NCBI GenBank assembly: GCA_030442055.1
Contig: JAUJEB010000013.1
Coordinates: 1 to 64,000 of the forward strand
Length of the DNA stretch: 64,000 nucleotides
Source: Agaribacillus aureus
GTDB lineage: Bacteria > Bacteroidota > Bacteroidia > Cytophagales > Cyclobacteriaceae
Direction of reading: 5' to 3'
The notes beneath the pieces are model-generated. The model had not been told where the DNA came from, searched no databases, and worked only from the letters and a program-made list of their open reading frames with translations. Each line of letters starts with the position of its first letter. The stretch's first letter is position 1. Shown here piece after piece: positions 55,027 through 63,791 of the stretch. Both the position numbers and the translations under genes were made by a program.

Positions 55027-56406
55027 ATGAACATTACACAAGCTGACATGACCAATACCATACAAACTTCCAAGTCCTTTGTCATTAAAATTTCCATTGT
55101 CGCAGCTCTGGGTGGATTACTTTTTGGCTACGATACCGCCGTGATCGCGGGCGCCATAGGTTTCCTTAAGATCAAATTTGATCTGTCGGCTACCCTGGTA
55201 GGGTGGGCTGCCAGCAGCGCTATATGGGGATGTGTGCTGGGAGCTATGGGGGCAGGATATATAAGTGATCGCATTGGAAGAAAAAGAGGATTGATTATAA
55301 CAGCGGTTTTTTTTGCAGTTTCTGCTATCGGTTCCGCAATGGCCAATGATCTGACGACTTTCATTTTAGCCAGGTTTTTAGGTGGATTGGGTGTGGGAGC
55401 AGCTTCCATGCTGTCACCCCTGTATATCGCCGAGGTATCGCCCGCCGAAAAAAGAGGGCGCCTGGTAACCCTCTATCAACTGGCCATTGTTATTGGCATC
55501 ATCCTGATCTATTTTATTAATCTAAGGATAGCCCAGTCAGGTGATGAAACCTGGAATATTGAAACAGGCTGGCGATTAATGTTAGGGTCGGAAGTTATTC
55601 CCGCCATGGTATTTCTGCTGTTACTGTTCTTTGTTCCCGAAAGTCCACGCTGGCTGGTGAAACAAAATGCTGATGAAAGGGCACATTACATCCTGGAGAA
55701 AGTCAACGGAAAGTTGGCGGCTAACCAAATTTTAGAGGAGATTAAAATAGCATTAATGCAGGAAAGCGGATCGATCAAAAGCCTTTTTGCCACTCAGCTG
55801 CGGAAGGCAATGGTTGTAGGGGTTACACTGGCTCTTTTCTCTCAGATCACCGGTATCAATGCCATTATTTATTATGCACCGGAAATATTTAAAAGTATCG
55901 GCTTCGGAGCTGAGTCAGCTTTTTCCCAAACCGTAATTATAGGCATCGTCAATATGCTCTTTACTTTCGTAGCACTCTGGCTGATTGATAAAACAGGGCG
56001 TAAACCCTTGTTGCTTTGGGGCATATCCGGCATGATCGTTTGTTTGTTAGGTGCAGGGCTGTGTTTTTATTTCAGCATTGACAAAGGCCCCTGGCTTTTA
56101 ATATTTATCCTGGGCTTTATTGCCAGCTTTGCCTCTTCCCTGGGGCCCATTCCCTGGGTGATGATGTCGGAGATCTTTCCCACTAAAACCAGGGGAATTG
56201 CTATGTCATTTGCTACTTTGATCCTTTGGCTGGGTGTCTTGGCAGTAACACAACTCACACCTATGCTGATGGAAGGCATCGGAGGCGCCTACACATTCTG
56301 GTTGTTCATGATCAATGCGATCATCCTTTTGGTTTTTACCTGGCGAAAGATCCCTGAAACAAAAAACAGGAGTTTGGAAGAAATAGAAAAGATCTGGCAA
56401 TCATAA
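55027..56406 (+). CDS. MFS sugar porter (XylE/GalP type)
   Basis: This 459-residue inner membrane transporter has 12 predicted helices and sugar-porter signatures: GGLLFGYDTAVIAGAIGF, the loop motif GYISDRIGRKRG, PESPRWL after helix 6, QITGINAIIYYAPEIF and the C-terminal PETKNRSLEEIE. It should import a monosaccharide, most likely mannose given the GH92 upstream and the ROK kinase and isomerase downstream. It is the cytoplasmic-membrane step of the mannoside locus. Confidence 0.93.
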   Translation: MNITQADMTNTIQTSKSFVIKISIVAALGGLLFGYDTAVIAGAIGFLKIKFDLSATLVGWAASSAIWGCVLGAMGAGYISDRIGRKRGLIITAVFFAVSAIGSAMANDLTTFILARFLGGLGVGAASMLSPLYIAEVSPAEKRGRLVTLYQLAIVIGIILIYFINLRIAQSGDETWNIETGWRLMLGSEVIPAMVFLLLLFFVPESPRWLVKQNADERAHYILEKVNGKLAANQILEEIKIALMQESGSIKSLFATQLRKAMVVGVTLALFSQITGINAIIYYAPEIFKSIGFGAESAFSQTVIIGIVNMLFTFVALWLIDKTGRKPLLLWGISGMIVCLLGAGLCFYFSIDKGPWLLIFILGFIASFASSLGPIPWVMMSEIFPTKTRGIAMSFATLILWLGVLAVTQLTPMLMEGIGGAYTFWLFMINAIILLVFTWRKIPETKNRSLEEIEKIWQS

Positions 56407-56480
56407 GGATCAAACGCAACTAAAATAGAATTTATATAACATGAAACCGAGCATAACGCAATCGACACATACCGCATGTC

Positions 56481-56630
56481 GCCGAAGCTTCAGCGGAGGA
56501 GCAAGGCTTCGGCCGCACGCTGTCCCTGAAGCTAAAGCGTAAGAGACCGGAGAAAGCTGCTCTGCGGACTGCGTACGCCGTTGGCTACTTCGTCAGCCGA
56601 AGGCGGAGGTGCTAGCAGAGGCGCAGGGCA
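56481..56630. repeat. GC-rich repeat-like insertion in the ROK leader
   Basis: This segment is much richer in G+C than its surroundings. GCCGAAGC (56481-56488) pairs with GCTTCGGC (56506-56513), and a related GCCGAAGGCGGAGG recurs near 56596. It appears to interrupt the leader region that copy A at 20342 has in a shorter form. It may be a dispersed intergenic repeat. Confidence 0.4.
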
Positions 56631-56683
56631 ATGATTATAATATGCGAGGTTTCATGTGACCAATGAAAATAAATTATAAACAC
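56630..56683 (+). repeat. Leader repeat copy B upstream of the ROK kinase
   Basis: The core 56639-56679 matches 20378-20418 with one mismatch in 41 bp. The frame that ends NDYNMRGFM, stop at 56657-56659, matches NDNNMRGSM in copy A. In this frame the reading is open back to a stop at 56540-56542. The in-frame ATG at 56663 lies inside the repeat, so the ROK start was placed at 56684. Confidence 0.6.
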
Positions 56684-57613
56684 ATGAAAGAAGTGAGCAT
56701 AGGAATAGATATGGGGGGCACAAAGATCAAGATCGGACTGGTGAACGCAGGACGGTTACTGGCCAGTAAGATCATCGATGCCTCCTCCAATGTCGGTTTT
56801 GAAGAAAGGCTTAAAGACCTTCAACAGGAAGTGGATGGGCTGCTGACAAATCATCGTTGCACCCCTAATGGCATCGGCATTGCTTTTCCTGGCATCGTGG
56901 ACAGCGACCGTGATAAAATAATCTCAGATTACGTAAAATATCCAGACGCTCAAAAAGTAGATATCCGGCAATGGGCCAGCTACCATTGGGGCATTTCGGC
57001 TAAATTGGAAAATGACTCCCGCGCCGCCCTGCTTGGAGAGTGGCAGTACGGCGCCGGAAAAGGATGTGATAACCTAGTATTGATAACCCTGGGTACCGGC
57101 GTGGGAACGGCCGTTTTACTTGAGGGAAAGCTACTCCGCGGCAAGCATTATCTCGCGGGGAATCTGGGAGGACATATGAGTGTCAATATCTACGGTAAGC
57201 GCTGCAATTGCGGTAACATCGGCTGCCTGGAAAGTGAAAGTTCCACATGGGCGCTTCGGGACCGGATAGTTCAATCCCCTCATTTCCAAGAAAGTACCTT
57301 GGCCAGCGAAAAGGACCTGGATTTCCATACAGTTTTCAAAAAAGCGGAAGAAGGGGATCTATTGGCAGGTCAAATTAAAGAAAACTCTCTAAAGGCCTGG
57401 TCGCTGGGGATCATTAACCTGATCCACGCCTATGATCCTGAGAAAATTGTAATTGGTGGAGGAATCATGAAAAGTAAAGAGATTATACTACCCTATGTGA
57501 AAAAAATGATAAAAAAACATTCATGGCTCAAGACCGGGCAAATTGCCGTAACACCGGCAAAACAGTTGGAGTATGCCGGAATTTTAGGCATGGGTTATTT
57601 ACTAACATCTTAA
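56684..57613 (+). CDS. ROK family sugar kinase
   Basis: This 309-residue (316 from 56663) ROK kinase phosphorylates a hexose with ATP. The phosphate-binding IDMGGTKIKIGL, the NDSRAALLGEW catalytic Asp region, TLGTGVGTAVLL and the zinc motif CNCGNIGCLE are intact. There is no helix-turn-helix domain, so it is an enzyme and not a NagC/XylR-type repressor. Between a sugar porter and a mannose-6-phosphate-isomerase-like gene, it probably makes mannose-6-P or glucose-6-P. It carries a repeated leader upstream. Confidence 0.91.
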   Translation: MKEVSIGIDMGGTKIKIGLVNAGRLLASKIIDASSNVGFEERLKDLQQEVDGLLTNHRCTPNGIGIAFPGIVDSDRDKIISDYVKYPDAQKVDIRQWASYHWGISAKLENDSRAALLGEWQYGAGKGCDNLVLITLGTGVGTAVLLEGKLLRGKHYLAGNLGGHMSVNIYGKRCNCGNIGCLESESSTWALRDRIVQSPHFQESTLASEKDLDFHTVFKKAEEGDLLAGQIKENSLKAWSLGIINLIHAYDPEKIVIGGGIMKSKEIILPYVKKMIKKHSWLKTGQIAVTPAKQLEYAGILGMGYLLTS

Positions 57614-57632
57614 CACGCGAAACAGGTACGAA

Positions 57633-59423
57633 ATGACAATTTCAAATTATGATAAATTTCCTTCGGTCAAGGTAAGCGATCACAGTGAAGATTGTGTGAC
57701 CGGCTGGGAAAACATTGGTGGGACTATTCGCAATCGAATAGCAGCGCTGACAAAGAAAAAAGTGGTGATTGTAATTGACTGCTACCATGGCGTAAACCAT
57801 ACGGAGGTTGAAAAGGCTTTCAGAGAAAGCATAGAACACATCGCCTTTTATAATACCACGGAGCTATTTAAAACTGACCGGGAAATCAGTGAAATGGTAT
57901 ATCCTTTTGTAACAGATGATGAAGTTTTCGGTTACTGGACCACGCTCCGGATGGGCGATTATTTTGATCCCGGTAAGCTTCAAAACTTCTCGCAAAACCT
58001 TAAAAATATTGAGGAAGGGGTCGTTATAATCTATGGAGCGGGCGCTGCCTGTCTGGCCGAAGGAGACCTGCTTGTTTATTGTGATATGGCGCGGTGGGAA
58101 ATCCAGTTACGGATGAGGCGAAATGAAGTCAGCAACCTTGGGTTAAACAACCGGGAAACTGACTTTTCATTGCAATACAAACACGCCTATTTCGTAGATT
58201 GGCGCGTTTTGGATCAGCACAAAACAAATTACATGACCCAGTGGAATTATGTCGTAGATACCAATTGCGCAGGACAACCTAAGATGATAAAAGGTGCCGA
58301 TCTGTTGAAAGGGCTGAAAATAGCCGCTCACCGCCCTTTCAGAGTTGTTCCATTTTTTGATCCCGGACCCTGGGGAGGCCAGTGGCTGAAAAAAGTGGCG
58401 GACCTGGATAAAGATACCGTCAATTTTGCCTGGGCATTTGATTGTGTGCCGGAGGAAAATAGCATGCTTTTGCGATTTGGAGAAACAACCTTCGAAATAC
58501 CCTCCGTAAACCTGGTGTTCAATCAGCCGGAAGCACTGTTAGGAAAAAAAGTTTATGAAAGATTTGGAGCGGAATTCCCCATCCGTTTTGATCTTCTGGA
58601 TACCATGGAGGGCGGAAACCTTAGTCTTCAGGTCCATCCTACTGTAAAATATATCAAGGAGAAATTTGGGATGAATTACACCCAGGATGAAAGCTATTAC
58701 CTGCTTGATGCCAAAGAAAATGCGGTGGTTTACCTGGGGTTAAACGAAGATGTAGATCCCGATGAAATGATCCATGAGCTTGAAGAAGCACAAAAAGGCA
58801 TGTCGGGGTTTGATGCGGACAAACACGTAAAAAAATGGCCGGTTAAAAAGCACGACCACGTACTGATACCCGCCGGTACGGTGCATTGTTCCGGTAAAGA
58901 CAGCATTGTGTTGGAGATCAGTACTACACCTTATATTTTTACCTTTAAACTATGGGATTGGGGTAGGCTTGGCCTGGATGGCAAACCGCGTCCGATTAAC
59001 ATCAAACATGGCCAACATGTTATTCAATGGGATCGAAAGGAATCCTGGATCCGTAAAAATCTATTGAACGACATTGAAAAGGTAGCAGAAGGAGACGGAT
59101 GGATTGAAGAAAAAACAGGTCTGCATGCTTACCAGTTTTTGGAATCCCGCCGTCATTGGTTTACAAAGCCCGTTTTACACACAACGGACGGTGGCGTAAA
59201 TGTGATCAACCTCGTTGAAGGAAAAGAAGCTATAGTGGAAAGCCCTGAAGGTCTCTTTGAACCTTTTGTTATCCACTACGCCGAAACTTTTATTGTCCCC
59301 GCAGCGGTGGGTGAATACACGATCAGGCCGTACGGCGCTTCAGAAGGTCAACAATGTGCCACATTGAAGGCTTTTGTACAAATAGGCCGTATTAAAAACA
59401 GTCATCATTATTTAGCGGATTAA
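57633..59423 (+). CDS. Class I mannose-6-phosphate-isomerase-like protein, long form
   Basis: The 596-residue protein has a C-terminal cupin-type ManA domain with zinc-ligand motifs QVHP (His335) and LIPAGTVHCSGKDSIVLE. The N-terminal 210 residues carry VVIVIDCYHGVNH and VVIIYGAGAACLAEGD and look like a separate nucleotide- or phosphate-binding domain found on long Bacteroidota ManA proteins. The reaction would be mannose-6-P to fructose-6-P. It lies 20 bp after the ROK gene, giving a kinase-isomerase pair for mannose freed by GH92. The N-domain role is unknown. Confidence 0.83.
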   Translation: MTISNYDKFPSVKVSDHSEDCVTGWENIGGTIRNRIAALTKKKVVIVIDCYHGVNHTEVEKAFRESIEHIAFYNTTELFKTDREISEMVYPFVTDDEVFGYWTTLRMGDYFDPGKLQNFSQNLKNIEEGVVIIYGAGAACLAEGDLLVYCDMARWEIQLRMRRNEVSNLGLNNRETDFSLQYKHAYFVDWRVLDQHKTNYMTQWNYVVDTNCAGQPKMIKGADLLKGLKIAAHRPFRVVPFFDPGPWGGQWLKKVADLDKDTVNFAWAFDCVPEENSMLLRFGETTFEIPSVNLVFNQPEALLGKKVYERFGAEFPIRFDLLDTMEGGNLSLQVHPTVKYIKEKFGMNYTQDESYYLLDAKENAVVYLGLNEDVDPDEMIHELEEAQKGMSGFDADKHVKKWPVKKHDHVLIPAGTVHCSGKDSIVLEISTTPYIFTFKLWDWGRLGLDGKPRPINIKHGQHVIQWDRKESWIRKNLLNDIEKVAEGDGWIEEKTGLHAYQFLESRRHWFTKPVLHTTDGGVNVINLVEGKEAIVESPEGLFEPFVIHYAETFIVPAAVGEYTIRPYGASEGQQCATLKAFVQIGRIKNSHHYLAD

Positions 59424-59437
59424 AACAAAATAAAGCC

Positions 59438-61453
59438 ATGTTCCTTTTTTCCAAAAACACATTCCCGGGATCTTTTATAACCAATACCGGATTTCTTTCA
59501 ATAGCTATTACCCTATTGATGATCAATCCGCTTTTGGCAGCCGTAAAGTTGCCGAAGATATTCCAGAGCCAAATGGTCCTGCAACGAAACCAACCGATTG
59601 CTGTTTGGGGGTGGGCTTCACCCGGTGAAAAAGTTTCAGTACAGCTAAACGGCACCTCTGAATCTGTTAAAACCGCCGCCAACGGAAAGTGGAAATTGCA
59701 CCTTCCCGCCATGAAGGCAGGCGGGCCCTATATCATGGAAATCAAAGGTAAAAATAAGCTTACACTATCGGATGTACTGATCGGTGATGTCTGGATCTGT
59801 GGTGGCCAGTCCAACATGCAGTGGCGGATCGACCAAACAGATTTTAAGGAACAGGACACGGCCATGATCAATAATACCGAGATAAGGTTATTTACAACCT
59901 ATATCGAGATGGACTATATGCCACAGGGAGATATAAAGGGAACCGGATGGAAAAGTTTAAGCCGGGAAAGCATCAATGAGTTCTCCGCCGTAGCTTATCA
60001 TTTCGGAAAATACCTTCACCGGGAACTGAACGTACCCTTAGGGCTTATAAGTGATAACCTGGGAGCTACGAGTATTGAAACCTGGATGAGCAATGAAGCA
60101 TTGATGCAGTTTCCACAGTTTGCCAGCGAAATCGGGGACATTGTCAAACGAGGTAAAAGTTTTCAGGACTTAAAGGCAGATTTTGAAAAGCAAAAGCCCG
60201 AATGGCACCAAAAATATTATTATGTAGGCAAAGGAATAGAAGAGCAATGGTTTGACCGGGGAACCGATACAACAGGCTGGAAACCAATAAAACCGGCGGG
60301 CAATACCTGGGAACAGGAATCAGAATTAAAGGATTTCGACGGCGCCGTCTGGTTCAGGACTTATTTTGATTTACCGGAAGGTTATACCGGGGAAACTTTT
60401 TTCCTCCAGCTATTGCAAATAGACAACTATGACATCGTCTGGGTTAATGGAGAAAAAGTGGCAGAAAGTTATGGGAAGCATAATCACAGAAACTATCACA
60501 TCCCTACGTCATTGTTGAAACCAAAAGACAATCTCCTGACCGTGCGGGTCTTTGATACAGGAGGCATTGGAGGCTTTACCACCAATGCATTCTGGGGAAA
60601 TCCTATTTTGTGGGGAAATTGGTGGTATAAAAAAGGACATTCGATAGACCCCCAAAAATTCCTGCAACCGGTCGTTCCCAACGCAACACCTTTTTCTTCT
60701 CCAGCCGTTTTATTTAATGCCAACATAGCGCCCCTGACACCGATGTCCCTAAAGGGAGTTATATGGTACCAGGGAGAAGCAAATGCCCCGCGGGCTTATG
60801 AATATCGCGAGTTATTTCCAGCCTTGATCCGGGATTGGAGAAAACATTGGGGCCAGCCCGAATTGCCCTTTTTATTTGTGCAGCTGGCCAATTACAAAGA
60901 GGAAGCCTCCAACCCAAAGGATGATGACTGGGCAGAACTGCGCGAAGCTCAGGCAATGGCATTGACATTACCCCGTACAGGCATGGCCACGGCCATCGAT
61001 ATTGGTGAAGCCGCAGATATTCATCCAAAAAACAAGCAGGAAGTGGGCAGACGCCTCAGCCTGGTCGCACTGAAAGTAGCCTATGAGCGGGAAGTGGTAG
61101 CATCGGGACCTGCATTTAAGCAAATGCATATAACAAACAACAAGGCTATCCTGGAATTTGACCATACAACGGGAGGTCTGATAACACGGGATAAACACGG
61201 ATATATTCGGGGCTTTCAGATGGCTGGAAGTGACCGGAAATTTTATTGGGCCAAGGCTGTTATTGATGGCCAAAAGGTTATCGTGACCTCAGAGCAGGTA
61301 AAGCAACCGGTAGCTGTAAGGTATGCCTGGAGCAGCAATCCGGGTAAACTTGACCTGTATAACAAAGCAGGCCTTCCCGCTGTCCCCTTCCGGACCGATC
61401 AGTGGAAAGGCATCACGTCGGAAGCTAAATTTAAAGAAGGTCCACGGTTTTAG
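59438..61453 (+). CDS. Sialate O-acetylesterase-like secreted esterase
   Basis: This 671-residue exported esterase has a signal peptide ending near residue 35 and a short beta-sandwich with MVLQRNQPIAVWGWA. The SGNH-like catalytic block follows: Ser125 in ICGGQSNMQW, GVIWYQGEANA and an IDIGEAADIHPKNKQEVG with the Asp-His pair. An inserted beta-sandwich lies near residues 270-385. Family members remove acetyl groups from sialic acid or from plant and microbial polysaccharides. In a mannoside locus, deacetylation of decorated mannan or N-glycans is plausible. It is the last gene before a terminator. Confidence 0.9.
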   Translation: MFLFSKNTFPGSFITNTGFLSIAITLLMINPLLAAVKLPKIFQSQMVLQRNQPIAVWGWASPGEKVSVQLNGTSESVKTAANGKWKLHLPAMKAGGPYIMEIKGKNKLTLSDVLIGDVWICGGQSNMQWRIDQTDFKEQDTAMINNTEIRLFTTYIEMDYMPQGDIKGTGWKSLSRESINEFSAVAYHFGKYLHRELNVPLGLISDNLGATSIETWMSNEALMQFPQFASEIGDIVKRGKSFQDLKADFEKQKPEWHQKYYYVGKGIEEQWFDRGTDTTGWKPIKPAGNTWEQESELKDFDGAVWFRTYFDLPEGYTGETFFLQLLQIDNYDIVWVNGEKVAESYGKHNHRNYHIPTSLLKPKDNLLTVRVFDTGGIGGFTTNAFWGNPILWGNWWYKKGHSIDPQKFLQPVVPNATPFSSPAVLFNANIAPLTPMSLKGVIWYQGEANAPRAYEYRELFPALIRDWRKHWGQPELPFLFVQLANYKEEASNPKDDDWAELREAQAMALTLPRTGMATAIDIGEAADIHPKNKQEVGRRLSLVALKVAYEREVVASGPAFKQMHITNNKAILEFDHTTGGLITRDKHGYIRGFQMAGSDRKFYWAKAVIDGQKVIVTSEQVKQPVAVRYAWSSNPGKLDLYNKAGLPAVPFRTDQWKGITSEAKFKEGPRF

Positions 61454-61486
61454 GGGCGGGTAATCTTTATGACTTAAGCCAAAAGA

Positions 61487-61520
61487 AAATACTGTACAGC
61501 AGTTTTAGTACAGTTTTTTA
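61487..61520 (+). terminator. Rho-independent terminator of the mannoside operon
   Basis: AAAATACTGTAC (61487-61498 region) pairs with GTACAGT (61508-61514) through a 10-nt loop and runs into a T tract. It lies about 34 bp after the esterase stop codon. Confidence 0.75.
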
Positions 61521-61536
61521 ATTTGATGCAGTGTAT

Positions 61537-61565
61537 ATATGTTAGAACATAGGGACATAATTTTG
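61537..61565 (+). promoter_or_regulatory. Promoter of the GntR gene with candidate autoregulatory operator
   Basis: ATATGT-TAGA-ACATAG (61537-61552) matches the TGT-N4-ACA operator form found upstream of GH92 and SusC. It sits directly before TAATTTTG (61558-61565), a perfect TAnnTTTG -7 element. The rest of the 313-bp spacer (61454-61766) forms a 200-bp leader with no reading frame. Confidence 0.55.
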
Positions 61566-61766
61566 CTTTTCAAACCCCAAACCCTTAAATTGGCAGCAGT
61601 CATTTGGCGTGGGGTAGTGAACAAATTGGCTTCAGCAGTATAGGCGAAAACCCTGCGGTAAAAATGCCAAATGGCACTCATAAACTTTGATCTTTAATAG
61701 GCTAATTTTTATTTGGTGAAAAAATTCTTAACACAACAGTATTGGTAAATTTATAGATCTACGGCC

Positions 61767-62522
61767 ATGAAAAAGACTTTCCGTGAAGAAGATATTGAAT
61801 TCCAGATCGATCATAATAGCTCTATACCTTTACATGTTCAGGTTGAAGACCTGATCAGAAAGCTTATTAAAAGCCCCGCCTACCAGAATGGTAAACTATT
61901 GCCAAAAGAAGTAGAACTGGCCAAACGCCTGGGCATTTCCAGGAATACAATCCGGCAGGCTACCAACAAGCTAAAAAATGAGAACCTGCTCGTCAGGAAA
62001 AAAGGTGTTGGTACCAGGACGGTTAGAAAAACTGTGAGCACAAAGCTGAGTAACTGGTGGAGTTTCAGTGAAGAAATGCACAATAAAGGGATGGAATTTG
62101 TCAATTATGACATCAAAGTATCCTGGATAGCGGCAGAACCTGAGGTGGCAGCTTCTTTACAGATCAAAGAAGGCAGAGAAGTGCTTAAAATGGAGCGGCT
62201 TAGGGGTTTGGATAAAGGGCCCTTTGTTTATTTTATTTCTTACTTTCATCCCAGAGTTGGTTTAACCGGCAAGGAGGATTTTTCCAGACACCTTTATGAG
62301 ATCCTAGAGAATGACTACGCCACCGTTCCTTCGGTTTCAAAAGAAAGAATAAGTGCCATCCTGGCTAATGAAGAAATCGCAAAGGAATTAGGTGTCAAAA
62401 TAGGAGAACTTTTATTGTTCCGAAAAAGGCTTGTTTGTGATCCCGGTGACCGGCCGATCGAATATAACCTGGGATATTATCGGGCCGATAGCTTCACCTA
62501 CGAAATTGATATCAAACGTTGA
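61767..62522 (+). CDS. GntR family regulator, HutC subfamily with UTRA domain
   Basis: This 251-residue repressor has an N-terminal winged helix (about residues 18-88, LPKEVELAKRLGISRNTIRQA) and a UTRA ligand-binding domain (about 100-245, VLKMERLRGLDKGPFVYFISY, RPIEYNLGYYRADSF). HutC-type regulators bind TGT/ACA-type palindromes and release DNA on binding a sugar phosphate or similar ligand. It follows the mannoside operon, and matching palindromes lie upstream of GH92, SusC and its own gene. A mannose-derived inducer is a reasonable inference. Confidence 0.92.
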   Translation: MKKTFREEDIEFQIDHNSSIPLHVQVEDLIRKLIKSPAYQNGKLLPKEVELAKRLGISRNTIRQATNKLKNENLLVRKKGVGTRTVRKTVSTKLSNWWSFSEEMHNKGMEFVNYDIKVSWIAAEPEVAASLQIKEGREVLKMERLRGLDKGPFVYFISYFHPRVGLTGKEDFSRHLYEILENDYATVPSVSKERISAILANEEIAKELGVKIGELLLFRKRLVCDPGDRPIEYNLGYYRADSFTYEIDIKR

Positions 62523-62640
62523 CCATCCGAACAAATTTGCACGCTGACGGTTGGTGGGCAGGGATCACAAAAGGTAAAGGCCTAATCCTAAACACTGATA
62601 CCCCCATCCGCACCAGTGACAAGCCGGCTTGCGTGGCGGC

Positions 62641-63348
62641 TTAAATCAAATCAAAAGCCTGTGCATACCTGATGACATCAGTAAATCGCTTAATCTCCAG
62701 CTTGCGGTTGATATTCTTTCTATGCTGTTCAATAGTTCTGCGACTTAGAAAAAGCTGTCCTGCAATCTGCGGATTGCTTTGACCATCGGCCAGCATGGTA
62801 AGCACCTGGACCTCTCTTTTGGTTAGCGTAGAAAATTGCTTATAATGTTTACGCGCAAATACCTGCTCTCCCAACATCCGTTCCAGCTTTTTTGTAAGCG
62901 ATGCCGAATTTTCTACCGGACAGGAAATGGTGATCAATCCGGGACGTTTATTGTGAATCTTGCTGGCGGTAAATAATAATTTGTAATCCTGGCTTCGTTT
63001 GTCAAACACTTTCTGAAAGTCACAGTGCACCTTGGATTTATCATCTTGTTGATAAAATTGAAGGAAGCCAGGGAAAACGTCTTTCAGGGTATCTTTGTGA
63101 ATATATTTTTTGAAAAACTCAAACCCCATGTTATTAATTTCATCCATGGTAAGTTCGAGCCAATCACACCCTGCCTGGTTCAGGTATTCTATGGTTAAAT
63201 CATCCTTATTGTTTAAATGAAAAAAGCTGGGAACGTATTCGCCAATTTCCTCCAACTCAAATACGCCATGATCAAGTAATTTATCTATAATAAAAAGATT
63301 CAGGTTCTGAGTTTCCAGGATTTCCGTTTCAGTTAGATGGTAGCTCAT
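62641..63348 (-). CDS. LuxR-type regulator with PAS-like sensor domain
   Basis: This 235-residue regulator has an N-terminal PAS-like domain (about 30-150, DLTIEYLNQAGCDWLEL and HCDFQKVFDKRSQDYKLLFT) and a C-terminal LuxR/GerE helix-turn-helix (about 168-232, TLTKREVQVLTMLADGQSNPQIAGQLFLSRRTIEQHRKNI). It lacks a response-regulator phosphoacceptor domain, so the signal is probably a ligand or redox state. It stands alone and converges with the GntR gene. Its targets cannot be inferred. Confidence 0.85.
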   Translation of the reverse strand: MSYHLTETEILETQNLNLFIIDKLLDHGVFELEEIGEYVPSFFHLNNKDDLTIEYLNQAGCDWLELTMDEINNMGFEFFKKYIHKDTLKDVFPGFLQFYQQDDKSKVHCDFQKVFDKRSQDYKLLFTASKIHNKRPGLITISCPVENSASLTKKLERMLGEQVFARKHYKQFSTLTKREVQVLTMLADGQSNPQIAGQLFLSRRTIEQHRKNINRKLEIKRFTDVIRYAQAFDLI

Positions 63349-63791
63349 GGGGACCTTGCTAAAAATTAATGACCGAAATGAAATTTCAACAAATATTGCA
63401 GCAAATTCAATCGCCAGAAATTACCATTTTTTTCAAACAGCCCTGGTCGATCGGTCAAAAACTCATTATTTATTACTATGGTTGCACGGTCCGCCCCCCA
63501 AATAGAGGTAGCTACACATGTGTTGATACATCAAAAGGTTTCATGGATTTCAAAACCTACGTGACATGGCAAATTAAATTAACCGTAGTGGTTAAGCTGA
63601 GATAAACCACTCATTCGGAAACATCATTGGCCTATACTGAAAAGAAAGGGAAATCTTATCCCAATACAAGGAGCCAAGGCTGGCAAAATAAGCGCAAAAC
63701 CCTGTTGATGTCAAAGTAAGAACGCGAATTTTCGCGTTCTTACAAAATATAAAAACAATCCTTACGAGAACCCACAAAATACAACCATGTA
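63349..63791. other. Intergenic region with terminator-like hairpin
   Basis: No coding frame of quality was seen; a 78-codon plus-strand frame (63369-63605) has unlikely composition. At 63717-63744 a perfect 13-bp stem (GTAAGAACGCGAA with TTCGCGTTCTTAC) with 2-nt centre lies 47 bp beyond the stop of the truncated minus-strand gene and may terminate it. Confidence 0.45.
63717..63744 (-). terminator. Putative terminator of the truncated minus-strand gene
   Basis: A 13-bp perfect stem with a 2-nt centre follows the stop codon by 47 bp. The T tract behind it on the minus strand is weak (TTTGAC), so termination is plausible but not certain. Confidence 0.45.

Noticed and set aside
56684-57613. ROK-type transcriptional repressor (NagC/XylR)
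   Set aside because: No helix-turn-helix domain; the protein starts at the kinase phosphate-binding motif.
63369-63605. A 78-codon plus-strand open frame downstream of the LuxR gene start
   Set aside because: Composition is not protein-like, it lacks a recognisable start signal and no domain or helix pattern is visible.
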